Below, in pieces: positions 24,964 through 37,117 of a stretch of DNA of 64,000 bases. The DNA is taken from contig CM033108.1 in NCBI GenBank assembly GCA_019321725.1, forward strand, positions 8,264,060 to 8,328,059. The letters run 5' to 3'. The notes under the pieces are model-generated. The model was not told the origin of the DNA. It worked only from the letters and a program-made list of their open reading frames with translations, and ran no database searches. The stretch is from Paulownia fortunei. Its lineage: Eukaryota > Streptophyta > Magnoliopsida > Lamiales > Paulowniaceae. Every line of letters starts with the position of its first letter. The stretch's first letter is position 1. The position numbers and the translations under genes are program-made.

Positions 24964-25826
24964 TTTTAGTTATTGAGATCCATTAATAATCTAATATCAA
25001 ATAAATATTAAGAAACTTTCTTTTTTAATTTGATTTACAGCAGATCAACTTACAAATGCTAAAAAGCTTGAAATCGCATATATAATTTTAATTTATACAA
25101 TGACAATTTGAATTTATTGCTTAGAAAAATAACATATCGCAACTCCGTTTAAAATTAGTCAAAACAGAAAAAATTGAAATCGCACCCTAATCACCTCGGG
25201 TGGGTTTGGTTGCGGCCTTTCTCCCCTAAGTATTATAAGTTTTATTTTCCACAAAATAAAATTTTAAATACTATACCTATATGCACGCTTTCACTAAATT
25301 TAATAGTACTAATTAAAAGAAAACTAGGTTTGATGAATTAGTGATGGTAAAATAGGTATTATATGTTATTTTTCACAATTTTTTTCTTTAAAAAGTCGAT
25401 TATAGACAAAGAGAAGTTAAAAAAAAATCCGGAATAAAAAAAATAGTTTCCATAGACTTCATTTTATGTAATTTTAAAATAATAAAAAATGTATGAATAT
25501 TTATGGAGAGTCAATTATTTTTATGCACTTTGGTATAAGAAATCATGATAATTTTTTATATTAGATAATCATGTAAATTACTAAAGTATAATATAGGTTT
25601 AAAAAGTGATTTAGCACGTTAATTGTTGTGAATAAGTTAATACTTTCATATCTTAGAAATGGGGAGATTTAATATCAACTATCCATATATGTTTCTATTG
25701 TTTCTATAATTATATGTTTATTACCATGTAGTACAATCTAATAGTAGTTTTATTGTTATTTTCTGTATTTTCTTTTCCTTGGCAAATTCTTTGGTTTTAA
25801 TGTTTATATGCAATATAATGATAGAA
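24964..25826. other. AT-rich intergenic sequence
   Basis: Nothing recognised. A modest GC-richer patch at 25185-25230 (CACCTCGGGTGGGTTTGG) has no assignable role. Confidence 0.55.
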
Positions 25827-27439
25827 TGATGAATATTTAAAAGTGTACAATTACTTATAATTTATATAATTATTTTTATTTTGAAATTATCATTAGAACT
25901 CTCAATTAAAGTATTTTTTGTTTTAGAATAAAATGAAAAATCAACATAAAAAATTGAAATTAAAAAAATTTATCTTCTTTTGTGCAGGCTTTGGAGAATT
26001 GGCGTAACTTTTGATTTTGAATGGTTTTGAGTTAATTTTTAATACTATGGATTGATAAATCATTCATCTACAAGTTTATGCAAACTTTGGATCATATACT
26101 AAATGTATAAGAACAAAAAAAGTTGGATTACAAGTGGTTGTACAAAATAGATCACAAAAAATTTGGATTACACTTAAGTTAAATCCTAACCTATTTTATC
26201 AATTGGATTATATCTTTTAAACTAAATTTTCTTTTGGGCTTAAATTTGGATATGTTTTACACAACAGTAGATTAACAAATTTGCTGAAAACAAGATGGTG
26301 AGAAAATTTGTCAAAATGACTAACAAACATACTGCAATGCGCTGCTAATATTAAAGGATGACTCTTGAATGTTATTCGATAATTTGATCATATCTCCTTC
26401 ATCCTGTAGACAAATTTGACAAATGAAATATGCAAATATATCAATAAAGAAAGATCTACAACTTTTATTTTTTACCCATCATCAAAATCTGGTTGTATCT
26501 AGTCTGAAAATTCAATTCAATCGAGTAGGTGAAAATTTAGAAGATTTGGTGTAACAACTTACCAACTCTTAACAATTAGTATACCACTTGATTGTTTAAC
26601 TCCTCCATTATATGTTTGGTCTCTAGCATACTTCGGGGGTAGAGAGAAAAGGAAAGTTTTATTATTGTCGTTCTTTAGGCTAAGTTTTCTAATAGTAATG
26701 TAAGTTTTCTAATAATAATAGAAATATATTATCTAGTTTTTTTTCTATTTTTAGTTTTTTTTATTTTCATTATGTCTTTTCGAATTTCATTTAATTGAAG
26801 AAAAAAGATGAATCTCTTGATGGAGAAAGATGAACGGTTATAAAGGTAGAAAATATTTAAGTGTGTTATATTATTATTTTAATTTTTAATCTAAACTCTA
26901 CTTGTTTTGTGGTGATTTTTAATTTATGTATCACTAATGGCATAATAAATACTTTGGTTCATTTAGTTAGACGTTTGGTTTTGCTACACAAACTACTAAC
27001 ATAAAATATTAATTTATTGTAGACAAAGGTATGTATAAATAGTTGATCCTATAAACAAGTGTTGGCATGAAGAGATAATTTATAAATAATAAAATAATAT
27101 CATGATTACCTTATTGCATGAGGTATTTGATAACATCTTTCCATTAGAACCTTCATTATATATGGATTTTAATAGTAGCAATTAAAAGAGAAAAAATAAA
27201 TAAATAATCGTTGCTCTATCTAAAACTCAAGAGCGAATCCCTAATCCTGAATATTTTTATTACTTTGATTTTTTTAGTTATAGCATACATTTTTTTTTTA
27301 TTATAAACCATATAAAACCCATATTTTTTTATAATCCTGAAATCTTCAAAAAACTTCCCCGTGGATCGACCTCAAACTCAATAGAAATTTATTACTTAAT
27401 ACAACCTGTAGTTGGGTTTGCAATCTTAAAGTTGTAGCA
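25827..27439 (+). repeat. 5' LTR of the large Gypsy element
   Basis: Starts TGATGAATATTTAAAAGTG and ends GTTGTAGCA just before the primer binding site. Matches 35477-37117 throughout, e.g. AATCAACATAAAAAA, TCTTTTGTGCAGG and ACAAGTGTTGGCAT. Substitutions and small indels are frequent, indicating an old insertion. Confidence 0.85.
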
Positions 27440-27445
27440 AGTTCT

Positions 27446-27462
27446 TGGCGCCATTGTTGATG
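27446..27462 (+). other. Primer binding site (TGGCGCC type) of the large Gypsy element
   Basis: TGGCGCCATTGTTG lies six bases after the LTR end. Plant Athila/Tat elements use TGGCGCCGTTGCC, commonly assigned to tRNA-Asp; the tail has mutated here. Confidence 0.82.
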
Positions 27463-27879
27463 TAGGCAAGGTAAATTTTCAAATTTGTAAATATTTTTTC
27501 TTTGTAAATATTGTGTATTTTTTTATGCATATATGGTTATATTGTATTGTAATCATAACTCTCAGTATTTAGTTAGAAATTATTCTTAAACTTTATTTGA
27601 AAAATTATTTGAGTCACCTTCACACACTTCCACAAAGGCTGACAATGAAAGTGTTCTAGTTGAAAATGAGAATCAATAGGTGCATAGCATGCGCTATTAC
27701 TTACAACCTCCTCTAAATTCTTATTCTTGTTGTTTTATTTTTCCTCTTAATAAAAATAACTTTTGATTCAAGCCATGAATGATCCCTTTATTTTTCTAAT
27801 TTCAATGATTTAGACTCTAAAAGCCCTTACTTGCATTTAAAATAATTTGATGAAGTCTATACTACTTTTGATAATCAAA

Positions 27880-28520
27880 CTTGTACAAATGAGATTATTA
27901 AGTTCAAATTATATCTTTTTTCATAAAAAGATAAAGCAAAAACTTGGCTTAATTATTTAAAATTTAAGTCAATTGGCACTTAGCAAAAAATACAAGTTGA
28001 ATTTTTTAAAAAGTTCTTTCCAACTCATAAAACTAATATTTTGAAAAGACGAATCCAAAATTTCTCTCAAAATTCAAATGAAACTTTTTTTCAATGTTGG
28101 GAAAGATTTAAACATTTGTTGAATTCATTTTTTTAAAACAAGTGCCTAATTAGTTTTTTTTATGAGTGTTTAATTTGTGAAATAAAATAATTTGTTGAAA
28201 CAATATATAATGATGAGTTTCTTGATAAAGAACCTAATGAAACCTAAGAATATTTAGATCATTTGATAGAAAATTCTCAATTATAGCATAGTATTAATTT
28301 TTTCAAAGATCTATTAGATGTAATGTTGTTAATAGTAATAAAGAAAAATATTGTCTTAGTCAAAAAGATGATATAAATGCTATGATTGCTAGTTTAACAA
28401 GAAAAGTTGAAGCCATGAAATTTAAAAAAGTAAAAAAAATCGAATATGTGTAAGAGGAAGAAATTTGTAGCAATTGTGAACTTATGGGACACTCTACCAA
28501 TGAATGTCCAAACATTTCAG
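27880..28520 (+). pseudogene. Gypsy gag remnant with intact zinc-knuckle motif
   Basis: Broken frames around 27930-28260 give the retrotransposon gag core, with fragments such as FFKKFFP-like and FLDKEPNET reading in shifted frames. A zinc knuckle CSNCELMGHSTNEC (28466-28507) keeps the complete CX2CX4HX4C spacing. Gag would bind element RNA. A Ser/Pro-rich spacer follows to about 29200. The frame is interrupted by stops (for example TAG near 28286). Confidence 0.75.
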
Positions 28521-29224
28521 TACAAGCAAATTTCATGAACACATTCAAAAAGCCTTTCTATTCTCTATATTTCGAAACTTACAATCCACAATGAAAAATT
28601 ATCTCAATTTTAGCTGGCGAGATGATAATTGTGTACAATCTCTACATCCACAAAAGCCACCAAACTTTTATTCTTATCTAGCTCCACATACAAAATCCCT
28701 TGAGGAGACTTTGCAAACATTTATGCATGAACAAAATAAACATCAATAATCAAACTTCACAAGCCATCAATGAGATCAAAAACATACTATCAACACTGAC
28801 AGTTTTTTTGCGTACTCATGAAAAAGGTAAATTTTCTACTCAACATCAACCTAATCCTTCCACTTAGTGTCATATTTCTTCTTCAGGTGAAAATTCAATC
28901 ATGGAGGCTAATTCGGTCACAACTTTTTGAAATGGAAAAGTTATTGATAAGACTATTTATTCCAAGGAGAAATATTCTAATCCACCTTCAGAAATAAAAA
29001 ATAGAAATAGTCTTGACGATAAAGGTAAGTTTAATGAAGGTGAGTTTGAAAATGATGAAAAAGGAAAATACTCGTCTCTAGCTCATTTTCCTCAAAGATT
29101 GCAACCAACTCAAAAACTAAACTCAAATTCTGAAATCTTTGAACTTTTTTAACAAGTCAAGATTAATTTTCCATTGTTGGATGCAATCAAGTAAGTTCCA
29201 ACTTATGCCAAAAATTTTAAAGAT

Positions 29225-32200
29225 TTGTGTACAGTCAAAAGAAAATATCATATACAAAAGAAGTCACTTTTAACTAAAAGTATTAGTTCAATCATTCAAC
29301 AATTCACTCCACCCAAGTACAAAGATCCAAGTTGTCCAACCATTTCATGTACCATAGGAAATACTAGAATAAAGCGTGTTTTACTTGATCTTGGAACTAG
29401 TGTAAATCTTCTACCTTTCTTAGTGTATGATCGATTAGGTTTGAGAGAACTTAAAACAACTTCTATTGTTACTCCGACCGTTCGATTAAAGTTTCAAATG
29501 GAGTAGTAGAAGATGTGTTGGTACAAGTTGATAAGTTTTACTTTTCAGTCGATTTCATTATTTTGGACACACAACTTGTTGCACATACACATATATAGAT
29601 TCTTATCATTTTAGATCATCTTTTTTTTACAACTTCAAATACTTTGATCAATTGTAAGAATGGTATTTTGAAATTACCATTTAGAAATATGATTTTAGAA
29701 TAAAATGTGTTTAAGCAACCTGCAGAAGATATCAAAGTACATGAAGTAGATTCAATTGAATAACTTATTCATGAATATTTTATTACTGCTAATTCTTCAG
29801 ATCCTTTGGAAACTTATTTTGAAAGTGAAAGTATTTGTAAAAAGACACACTCTAATACTATCTCTAAATTTTCTCAAGTACAAGAAAAAAAAATTTAGAA
29901 GCTAAGGGTTGAAGAACTTTCATCAACAGTACAACCTGTTCCATCAAGTATTAAAATTCCTGTGATTGATTTGAAACCTTTGACATTCGATTTAAAATAC
30001 TCTTTTTTGGGTGAGAATGAGATTTTTTCAATAATAATTTCTTCAAAACTTGATGCATCCCAAGAAGATAAGTTGATCGAAACTTTAAAAATGCATACGA
30101 ATATTTTAGGATGGACATTGCTGACATTAAAGGTATTAGTCCTTTAATTTGCACACATAATATCTTTCTAAAGAAAAATGTTAAACCTTTTAAAGAGATG
30201 CAATGAAGACTAAATCCTAATATGAAAGAAGTAGTGATAAATGAAGTCATTAAACTCTTAGATAATGAAATTATTTATCCTATTTCTGACAGCAAATAGA
30301 TAAGCCCTACTTAAGTTGTACCTAAAAAATATAGAGTTAATGTAGTCAAGAATGAGAATGATGAATTAATTCCAACTAGGACTGTTACTGGTTGGCGAAT
30401 GTGCATTGATTATAGGAAACTCAACTCAATTACTAGAAAAGATCATTTTCCACTATTCTTCATGGATCAATCTTAGAAAGAGTTGCGGGATATAAATTTT
30501 ACTGCTTCTTAGATGGATATTATGAGTATAATCAAATTGCAATTGCACTTGAAAATCAAAATAAAATAACTTTTACATGTCCTTTTGGTACTTTTGCATA
30601 TCGAATGATACCATTTAGATTATGTAATGCACCAGCTATATTCCAACAATGCATGCTTAGAAATTTTAGTAAAATGGTTGAACATTTTCTTGAAGTCTTC
30701 ATGATGATTTTCTATTTTTGATAATTCATTTGATAATTACTTGTCTAATTTAGAAAAGATTTTGATCAAATGTGAAGAAAATAATCTTGCACTCAATTGG
30801 GAAAAATGTCATTTTATGGTAACAACTGGTATTGTTTTTGGATATATTATTTCGTCAAAAGGTATTAAAGTAGACAAATCTAAAATTGAGTTAATTGTAA
30901 ATTTGTCAATACCAAAATTGTGAAGGAGGTAAGATAATTTTTAGGACATGTTGGTTTTTATAGAAGCATTGTCAAAGATTTTAGTATAATATCTAAACCT
31001 TTGTGTAATCTTCTAACAAAATATACTATTTTTGAATGGAGTGAAAATTGTGAAAATATTTTTTGTTAATCTTAAAAGCATGCTTACGTCTGCTCCAATC
31101 ATGCAATCTCCAAATTAGATTTTACCTTTTGAAATAATATGTGATGCGAGTGACTATGTTGTTGGAGTTGTCTTAAGACAAACAAAAGATAAGAAATGAT
31201 ATGTTATTTACTATGCAAGTAAAACTTTAATTAGTGCTTAATTAAATTATTCAACAACTGAAAAAGAATTACTTGCTATAGTATTTGTATTGGACAAATT
31301 TAGATCTTATCTTGTCTACTAACCAGTTACTGTTTTCAGTGATCATGCAACTTTGAAATATTTTTTTATCAAAAAAAGGTGTCAAACATAGACTAATTAC
31401 GTAAATTCTCTTACTTCAAAAAATCAACATTATGATTCAAGATAAGAAAAGAGTAGAGAATATTATGGCTGATCATTTATCGAGACTTATTTGTGATGCT
31501 CATTTTAAACCACACCCTTTAATGATACTTTTTTTCTGATGAACAACTATTTAATGTTTCTATTTTATCTTGATTTGTTGACATTGTTAATTTTTTTGTG
31601 ATAGGAAAGATGTCATCACATTGGAACTCCCAAGATAAAAATAAATTTTTGACTGAGGTGAAAAACTTTTATTGGGACAATCCATACCTATTCAAATATT
31701 TTCCTGATCAAATCTTTAGAAGATGTGTGCCTCACAATAAAATAGGCAATATTGTTAAATTTTGTTATTTAGAAGTATGTGGTGGTCATTTTTCAGCAAA
31801 GAAAATCACTGCAAAGAAATGCGAATTTTATTAGCCAACTCTTTTCAACGACACTTATACTTTCTGCAAAAGTTGTGAAAATTATCAAAAGATAGGATCT
31901 ATTTCAAAGCAAAACATGATGCCCCTACATCCTATCCTAGTGATTGAAATATTTGACTATCAGGGTATTGACTTCATTGTACTATTTCTATTATCATTTG
32001 ATTTTATTTACATATTGATCGCCATCGATTATGTTTCAAATGGATCAAGGCAATTCCCTATCGAAACAATGATCATAAAATATTGATAAAATTTTTGAAA
32101 GAAAATATTTTAAGTCGATTTGGCATTTCTCGATCCATTATCAGTAATGGGGAAAAATATTTTTGTAACAAAAATTTTAGAACTTTAATGAGGAAATAAA

Positions 32201-32840
32201 GAATCATACATAAAGTTATAACCCCTTATCACCCTCAAATAAATGGACAAGTTGAACTTGTAAATATGGAGATAAAATAAATTTTAAAAAAAACAGTTAA
32301 TCCAAATTATAAAGATTGGTCTCTTAGACTTACCGATACACTTTAAGCATATAGAACTGCTTTCAAAACATAATTAGGCATGTCTCTTTATAGGATAATT
32401 TATGAAAAATCTTGTCATTTACCTATTGAACTTGAACATAAAACTTATTGGATAATCAAAATGTTTAACTTTAACCTTGATTAAGTTTCAAAACTATGCA
32501 AATTGCAAATCAATGAACTTCAAGAATTGAGAAATGATGCATATGAGAATTCTAAAATTTATAAGGCAAGAATCAAAGATTTTCAAGATAATAAAATTTC
32601 AAGAAAAATATTTGAGGTTGGTCAAAAGGTTTTGCTTTATAATTCTAAATTGTATTTATTTTTTTGGAAAATTGAGATGAAGGTAGAGTAGTCCTTTTGT
32701 TGTAAAAAAGGTATATTCTTATAGGGCAATTGATATTGAAAATCCTAGAAATGGTAACATATTCAAAGTAAATGGACAAAAACTCAAACCGTTTCTAGAA
32801 AATCAATTTTCACAAGAGGAAATTCTTTTTCTTTCTAACC
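29225..32840 (+). pseudogene. Gypsy pol remnant: protease, RT, RNase H, integrase
   Basis: Order along the strand: aspartic protease with LLDLGTSVNLLPF (about 29380-29425); RT beginning RMCIDYRKLNSITRKDHF (about 30397-30450) and continuing YRMIPFRLCNAPAIFQQC (about 30600-30655); the acidic catalytic box near 30698-30709 is out of frame through a small deletion. LNWEKCHFMV and GYIISSKGIKVDKSKIELI follow (30795-30895). RNase H: FEIICDASDYVVGVVLRQTK and STTEKELLAIVFVLDKFRS (31128-31305). Integrase: the zinc region CGGHFSAKKITAKKC, CKSCENYQK, GIDFIV and YHPQINGQVELVN (about 31780-32265). It ends with a chromodomain-less tail to about 32840. It is interrupted by many stops. Confidence 0.87.
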
Positions 32841-33552
32841 CTTGTTATGATTAGTGTGTGTGTGTGTATATACTTATTTTCTCTGACTTTATTTGTTTTG
32901 TAGGATTTTTTTATTTAATTTTTTATTCTCTGTTAAGTGGCGGATAATATTACTCCATGACTATTAAAGTCGAACTTATCAATTTCTCAAACAACTAAAA
33001 TCTCTGTACAAAGTTTCTCTCTTTTTCTCACTCTTTTTTTTTCTTATTCTTTTCAAAATGAATGACATTCTTCTAACTTTCAAAAATAATTTCCTTTTCT
33101 TCCTAAAAATGAAATTTTATAATTTTATAATATCAGGATTGAAAGATTAAGGACGCTTATACACAAGGACATTCCAGGGCACAAGGACATTCCAAGGGAC
33201 ATACGATAGATAATTGAAGCAAAAATAAGAGTAGCAGGTGAGTTTTCATACGAATCTTCAAACTTGCTTACTAGATACATGCCTAATTTTGGTAAGTATA
33301 TTCTCGACCTATAGAGGGCGTTGAAGCCATTACTGGACATAAAAGTAGAGGAAGATGTAAGCCACAGTCACAACTACGTATACATTCACGTATAGTAGTT
33401 AATTTTTTTTTCAAACTTTATGTTCTTATTTTCAATCTTTCTGACAAAAGAAAAAGACGTGCAATAAATGTATTCCCTATTCACCCCTCAATAAATAACA
33501 CCGTGCTCACTCCATTTTTACACAACTCACTTTAAAAATAATAATAATAATA
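32841..33552 (+). other. Non-pol segment between integrase and LOG copy
   Basis: A TG microsatellite (32855-32868), then AT-rich sequence. At 33135-33355 the composition shifts to higher GC and codon-like, with a broken frame reading RLRTLIHKDIPGHKDIPRD and LLTRYMPNFGKYILDL, including a near repeat ACAAGGACATTCCAGGG/ACAAGGACATTCCAAGGG. I do not recognise it; it could be env-like or another captured host fragment. Confidence 0.4.
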
Positions 33553-34193
33553 ATGGAAGTCTCTTCCACTCACAAGTTCAACTGTATTTATGTCTTTTAT
33601 GGATCCAATTTAGAAAAAAATGGTAAGTTTATAGGAGCAACTAATAACCTTAGTAGAATTTTAGTAGAAAGAAAAATTTATTTAATGTGGGAGACGCAGT
33701 TTGGAGTTAATGGGGAGTGTTGCTACTTGTTCTCATATAGGAGGAGTCAAAGTTTTAGGAGTTATCCCAAAACCTTTAATAGTAGAGAATATCACAGGTA
33801 TGACCATCGAAGATGAGCTAAAAGTATCATATATTCAGGACAGAATGCCTAACAAGTTAAACAATGCGGATGCATTCATCACTCTACGTGATGGTTTTGG
33901 TACACTAGATGAGTTATTCCAAGTTATCTCTTGGGCACAACTCAATAGTCACGAGAAACCTATAAGTATTCTTAATGTTAATAGTTTCTATGATGGTTTG
34001 CTATCTTTTGTAGATCATGTTGAAGAAAAAGGTGTTATTTCATCATTTGTGAGACGAATCCTTATTTCTGCTCTAACTAATTGATCAACTTCTAGCATAT
34101 ATGCCAGAACCTGATCCAACCTTAGCCTATGTGGATTGGTCCAACAGGGACAGTGGTAAAAAACGCAAAATGAATTTGACTCTTAGCGTATGA
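33553..34193 (+). pseudogene. Intronless LOG (cytokinin riboside 5'-monophosphate phosphoribohydrolase) pseudogene inside the Gypsy element
   Basis: LOG enzymes release active free-base cytokinin from its nucleotide in the cytosol. Starting at ATG 33553 the frame reads IYVFYGSNLEKNGKFIGATN and LSRILVERKIYLMW; after a frameshift near 33687 it continues LELMGSVATCSHIGGVKVLG, VIPKPLIVENITG, NNADAFITLRDGFGTLDELF and QVISWAQLNSHEKPISILNV. A second shift near 34083 leads to DQLLAYMPEPDPTLAYVDW and a basic tail ending at TGA 34191. Total is about 213 codons, the usual LOG length. The family signature PGGxGTxxE reads RDGFGTLDE, so the nucleotide-binding loop has lost its Pro-Gly. No introns are present, whereas plant LOG genes usually have several, suggesting capture via RNA. 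It lies between integrase and 3' LTR. Identity strong; mechanism inferred. Confidence 0.87.
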
Positions 34194-35476
34194 AATTTAT
34201 CCTTAATGATTTCAACTAATAGTGTGTGTTTTGTATTGTTTCAATTTTATTTTCAATAAGCCACATTTTAGTGATATTTTTAAACTCTACTTTCCTATCT
34301 ATTTTCAACATTGGGGTAATGTATTGATTATGTTGGGGGAGAGAATAGTTGATATCATGTCTTGTATATTCAATATGTGTCTTTCTATTTTATTTTTTTT
34401 AAAATCAAGCATGTTTTCATTTAGATTCATTGAAACCATGAGTAAGATTAGCCAGAGTAAAGAGTTATCTTTTGACACTCTTAAAACACATCCCCATTTT
34501 TTTTTTTATTTATAACATGGCATGTTTGTAAAGTTTTTAACTGAAATTTTGTGAATTGTCAAAATATAAATGCAATTCTTTTTTTGTTAGAGTCCAAGGG
34601 TACTATATTGAAAAAAATAATGATTAGTCTTGTGCACATCCTAAGCCTTGTGGAAAGATTGGTTGCGATATATATAACTGAAAATTCCAATCATGTTAAA
34701 GTGTTTACTTTTTAGTATTCACACATCTTTTATGAATAGGTAGAGAGTTTGAGAAAACAAGCATTTTGAACTTTAATTGATCATTTGAATTAATTTCGTT
34801 GCAATTTGAGATATTTAATTATGTCTACATTGTATGTGGAGAAATAAATTGGGTAAACCTGTATAGATATCTATTTCTATTGAAATATTTCGCTTTGTAG
34901 CTAGTGATGTGAGTATAATGATAAATCCTTCTTTTGATAATTTGTTATCATGCGAGTCATATTTTATAATAAAAAAAAAATCACCATTTTGTTTTCAGGT
35001 TAATCAATAAAATTTTGAGGCATATTTTGGTAAGACGGTTTAGGTATTTCAAATTTTGTGACTACCTATCTTATACTCAATTTTAGTTTGAATATTTGTC
35101 CTTAATCATTTAAGTCATTTCCCTTAGTATTTTAATTATTTTCCAACTCCATGAGTGAACACCTTATCTATTTAAATGACAAACACTTACCTGTGAGAAT
35201 ATAGAGTTGAGGTTTTTTCATGATTGATTTTGAAGTTATATGTATCTTGGTTCGTGGAATAAAAGGTTGGCTTAGTGCACATACACACATCTTTTGAAAA
35301 TTCTTAAAAAAAAATCTCGATAGCATCTATGATCTTTGACAAATAATCGTTTGTGATTGTTAGACTATTTTACAGATTTTTTTTAAATTCCAATCATCAT
35401 GTCATGTTCCATTTTATTTGTATTGCATTTCATTACACTATAATTACTAGGGACTAGTAATAAGGTGATTCAGGGG
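34194..35476 (+). other. 3' internal region of the large Gypsy element
   Basis: AT-rich, no convincing coding sequence; TTGGGGGAGAGAATAG (34331) is a purine-rich run of the kind found near Gypsy polypurine tracts, and CAGGGG directly precedes the 3' LTR at 35477. Confidence 0.5.
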
Positions 35477-37117
35477 TGATGAACATTTTAAAGTGTATAA
35501 TTAATTAGGATTTATATAATTATTTTTACTTTGAAATTGTCATTAGAACTCCAAATTAAAGTATTTTTATATTTTAGGAATAAAATGGGAAATCAACATA
35601 AAAAAATTGAGATTAAAAGGTTTTATTTTCTTTTGTGCAGGTTTTAAAGAAACTGGTGTAATTTTTTATTTCGAAATAGTTTTGGGTTAATTTTTAAGGC
35701 TATGAATTGATAAGTCATTTATTTACAAATTCATTCAAAATATTAAATGTGAAAGGGTCAAAGAAGTTGGATTACAAGTGATTGTACACAGTGGATCATC
35801 AAAAATTCGAATTAGAGTTAAGCTCAGTCTTGACCTATTTTACCAATTATGTCATGTCTCTTAAATCAAAATTAATTTTAGGCTAACATGCAAATGTGTT
35901 TTACATAAGAGGTAGATAAACAAGTTTACGAAAAACAAAATTATGAGAAAATGTGTTAAAATGGTCAATAAACATGCTGCAATGCATTATTGATGTTGAA
36001 GAATGACTCTTGAACATGATTTAGAAATTTGACCATATCTCCCGCATCCTCCAGCAAATTTGACAAATAACATATACAAATATATCAACAAAGAAAACTC
36101 TACAACTTTTATTTTTTATCCATCATCAAAATCTAGTTGTATCCAACCTAAAAATTCAATTCGATCGAGTAGATGAAAATTTAGAGGATTTGGTGTAACA
36201 ACTTATCAACTCGTGGCAACTAGCATATCACTTGATTGTTTAATTCCTCCATTATATATTTGTCCTCTAACATACTACAAGCACTATAAATAAGCCATGT
36301 ATTAACCTTGTAAGAGTAAGGGGTAGAGGAGAAATGAAAGTTTTGTTATTGTCTTTTTTTAGGCTAAGTTTTCTAGTAGTAATAGAAATGTATTATCTAG
36401 ATTCTCTTCCATTTTTAGTTTTTTCTACTTTCATTATGTCTTTTTGAATTTCATTAGTTAAAAAAAAAAAAGGTGAACATCTTGATGAAGGAAGAGAAAT
36501 AATTATAAATATATAAAATATTTAAGTGTATTGTATTATTGTTTTAAATTTTTTATCTAAACCTTACTTGTTTTGTGGTGGTTCTTGATTTATGTATCAA
36601 TAATGACATAATAAATATTTGAGTTCATTTAACTATACGTTTGGTTTTACTACACCAACAGTTAACATGAAACCTTAATTTGTTATGGACAAAGATATGC
36701 ATAAATATTTGATCATATAAACAAGTGTTGGCATTAAAAGATAATTTATAAATAGTAATACAATATTATGATTATCTTATTGCATGAGTTATTTAACAAA
36801 ATTTTCTCATTAGAACCTTCATTATCTATGTATTCCAATAGTAACAATTAAAAGAAATAAAAATAAATAATTATTCTTCTAATCCAAAACTCAAAAACGG
36901 ATCCCTAATCCTAAGTATTTTTATTACTTTGATTTTTTTTATTTTTTATTTTTTATTTTTGTTATAGCATATATTATTTTTTATATATTCTAAAGCCCAT
37001 CTTTTTTTATAATCTTAAAATTTCCAAACAACTTCCTGATAGATCGACTTTAAACTCATAAAAAAAAAATTATTTGATACAATGTACACTTAAATTTAAA
37101 ACCTTAAATTTGTGGCA
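35477..37117 (+). repeat. 3' LTR of the large Gypsy element
   Basis: Starts TGATGAACATTTTAAAGTG and ends TTGTGGCA, paralleling 25827-27439 along its length. Slightly longer because of an extra block around 36275-36310 (TACTACAAGCACTATAAATA), a TATA-like stretch also present in the lone copy near 47320. Confidence 0.85.

Larger units (their letters stand above)
25827..37117 (+). mobile_element. Large Athila/Tat-like Ty3/Gypsy retrotransposon, decayed, with captured LOG gene
   Basis: LTRs of about 1.6 kb (25827-27439 and 35477-37117) enclose 8 kb. A TGGCGCC primer binding site, gag with zinc knuckle, protease, RT, RNase H and integrase follow in Gypsy order on the + strand. Protease and RT wording (CTIGNTRIKRVLLDLGTSV, GWRMCIDYRKLNSITRKDH) and the TGGCGCC site fit the Athila/Tat branch. 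Where Athila elements often have an env-like frame, this copy has a LOG pseudogene. Many stops and shifts: old and inactive. No exact target duplication was found around the chosen ends. Confidence 0.9.
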
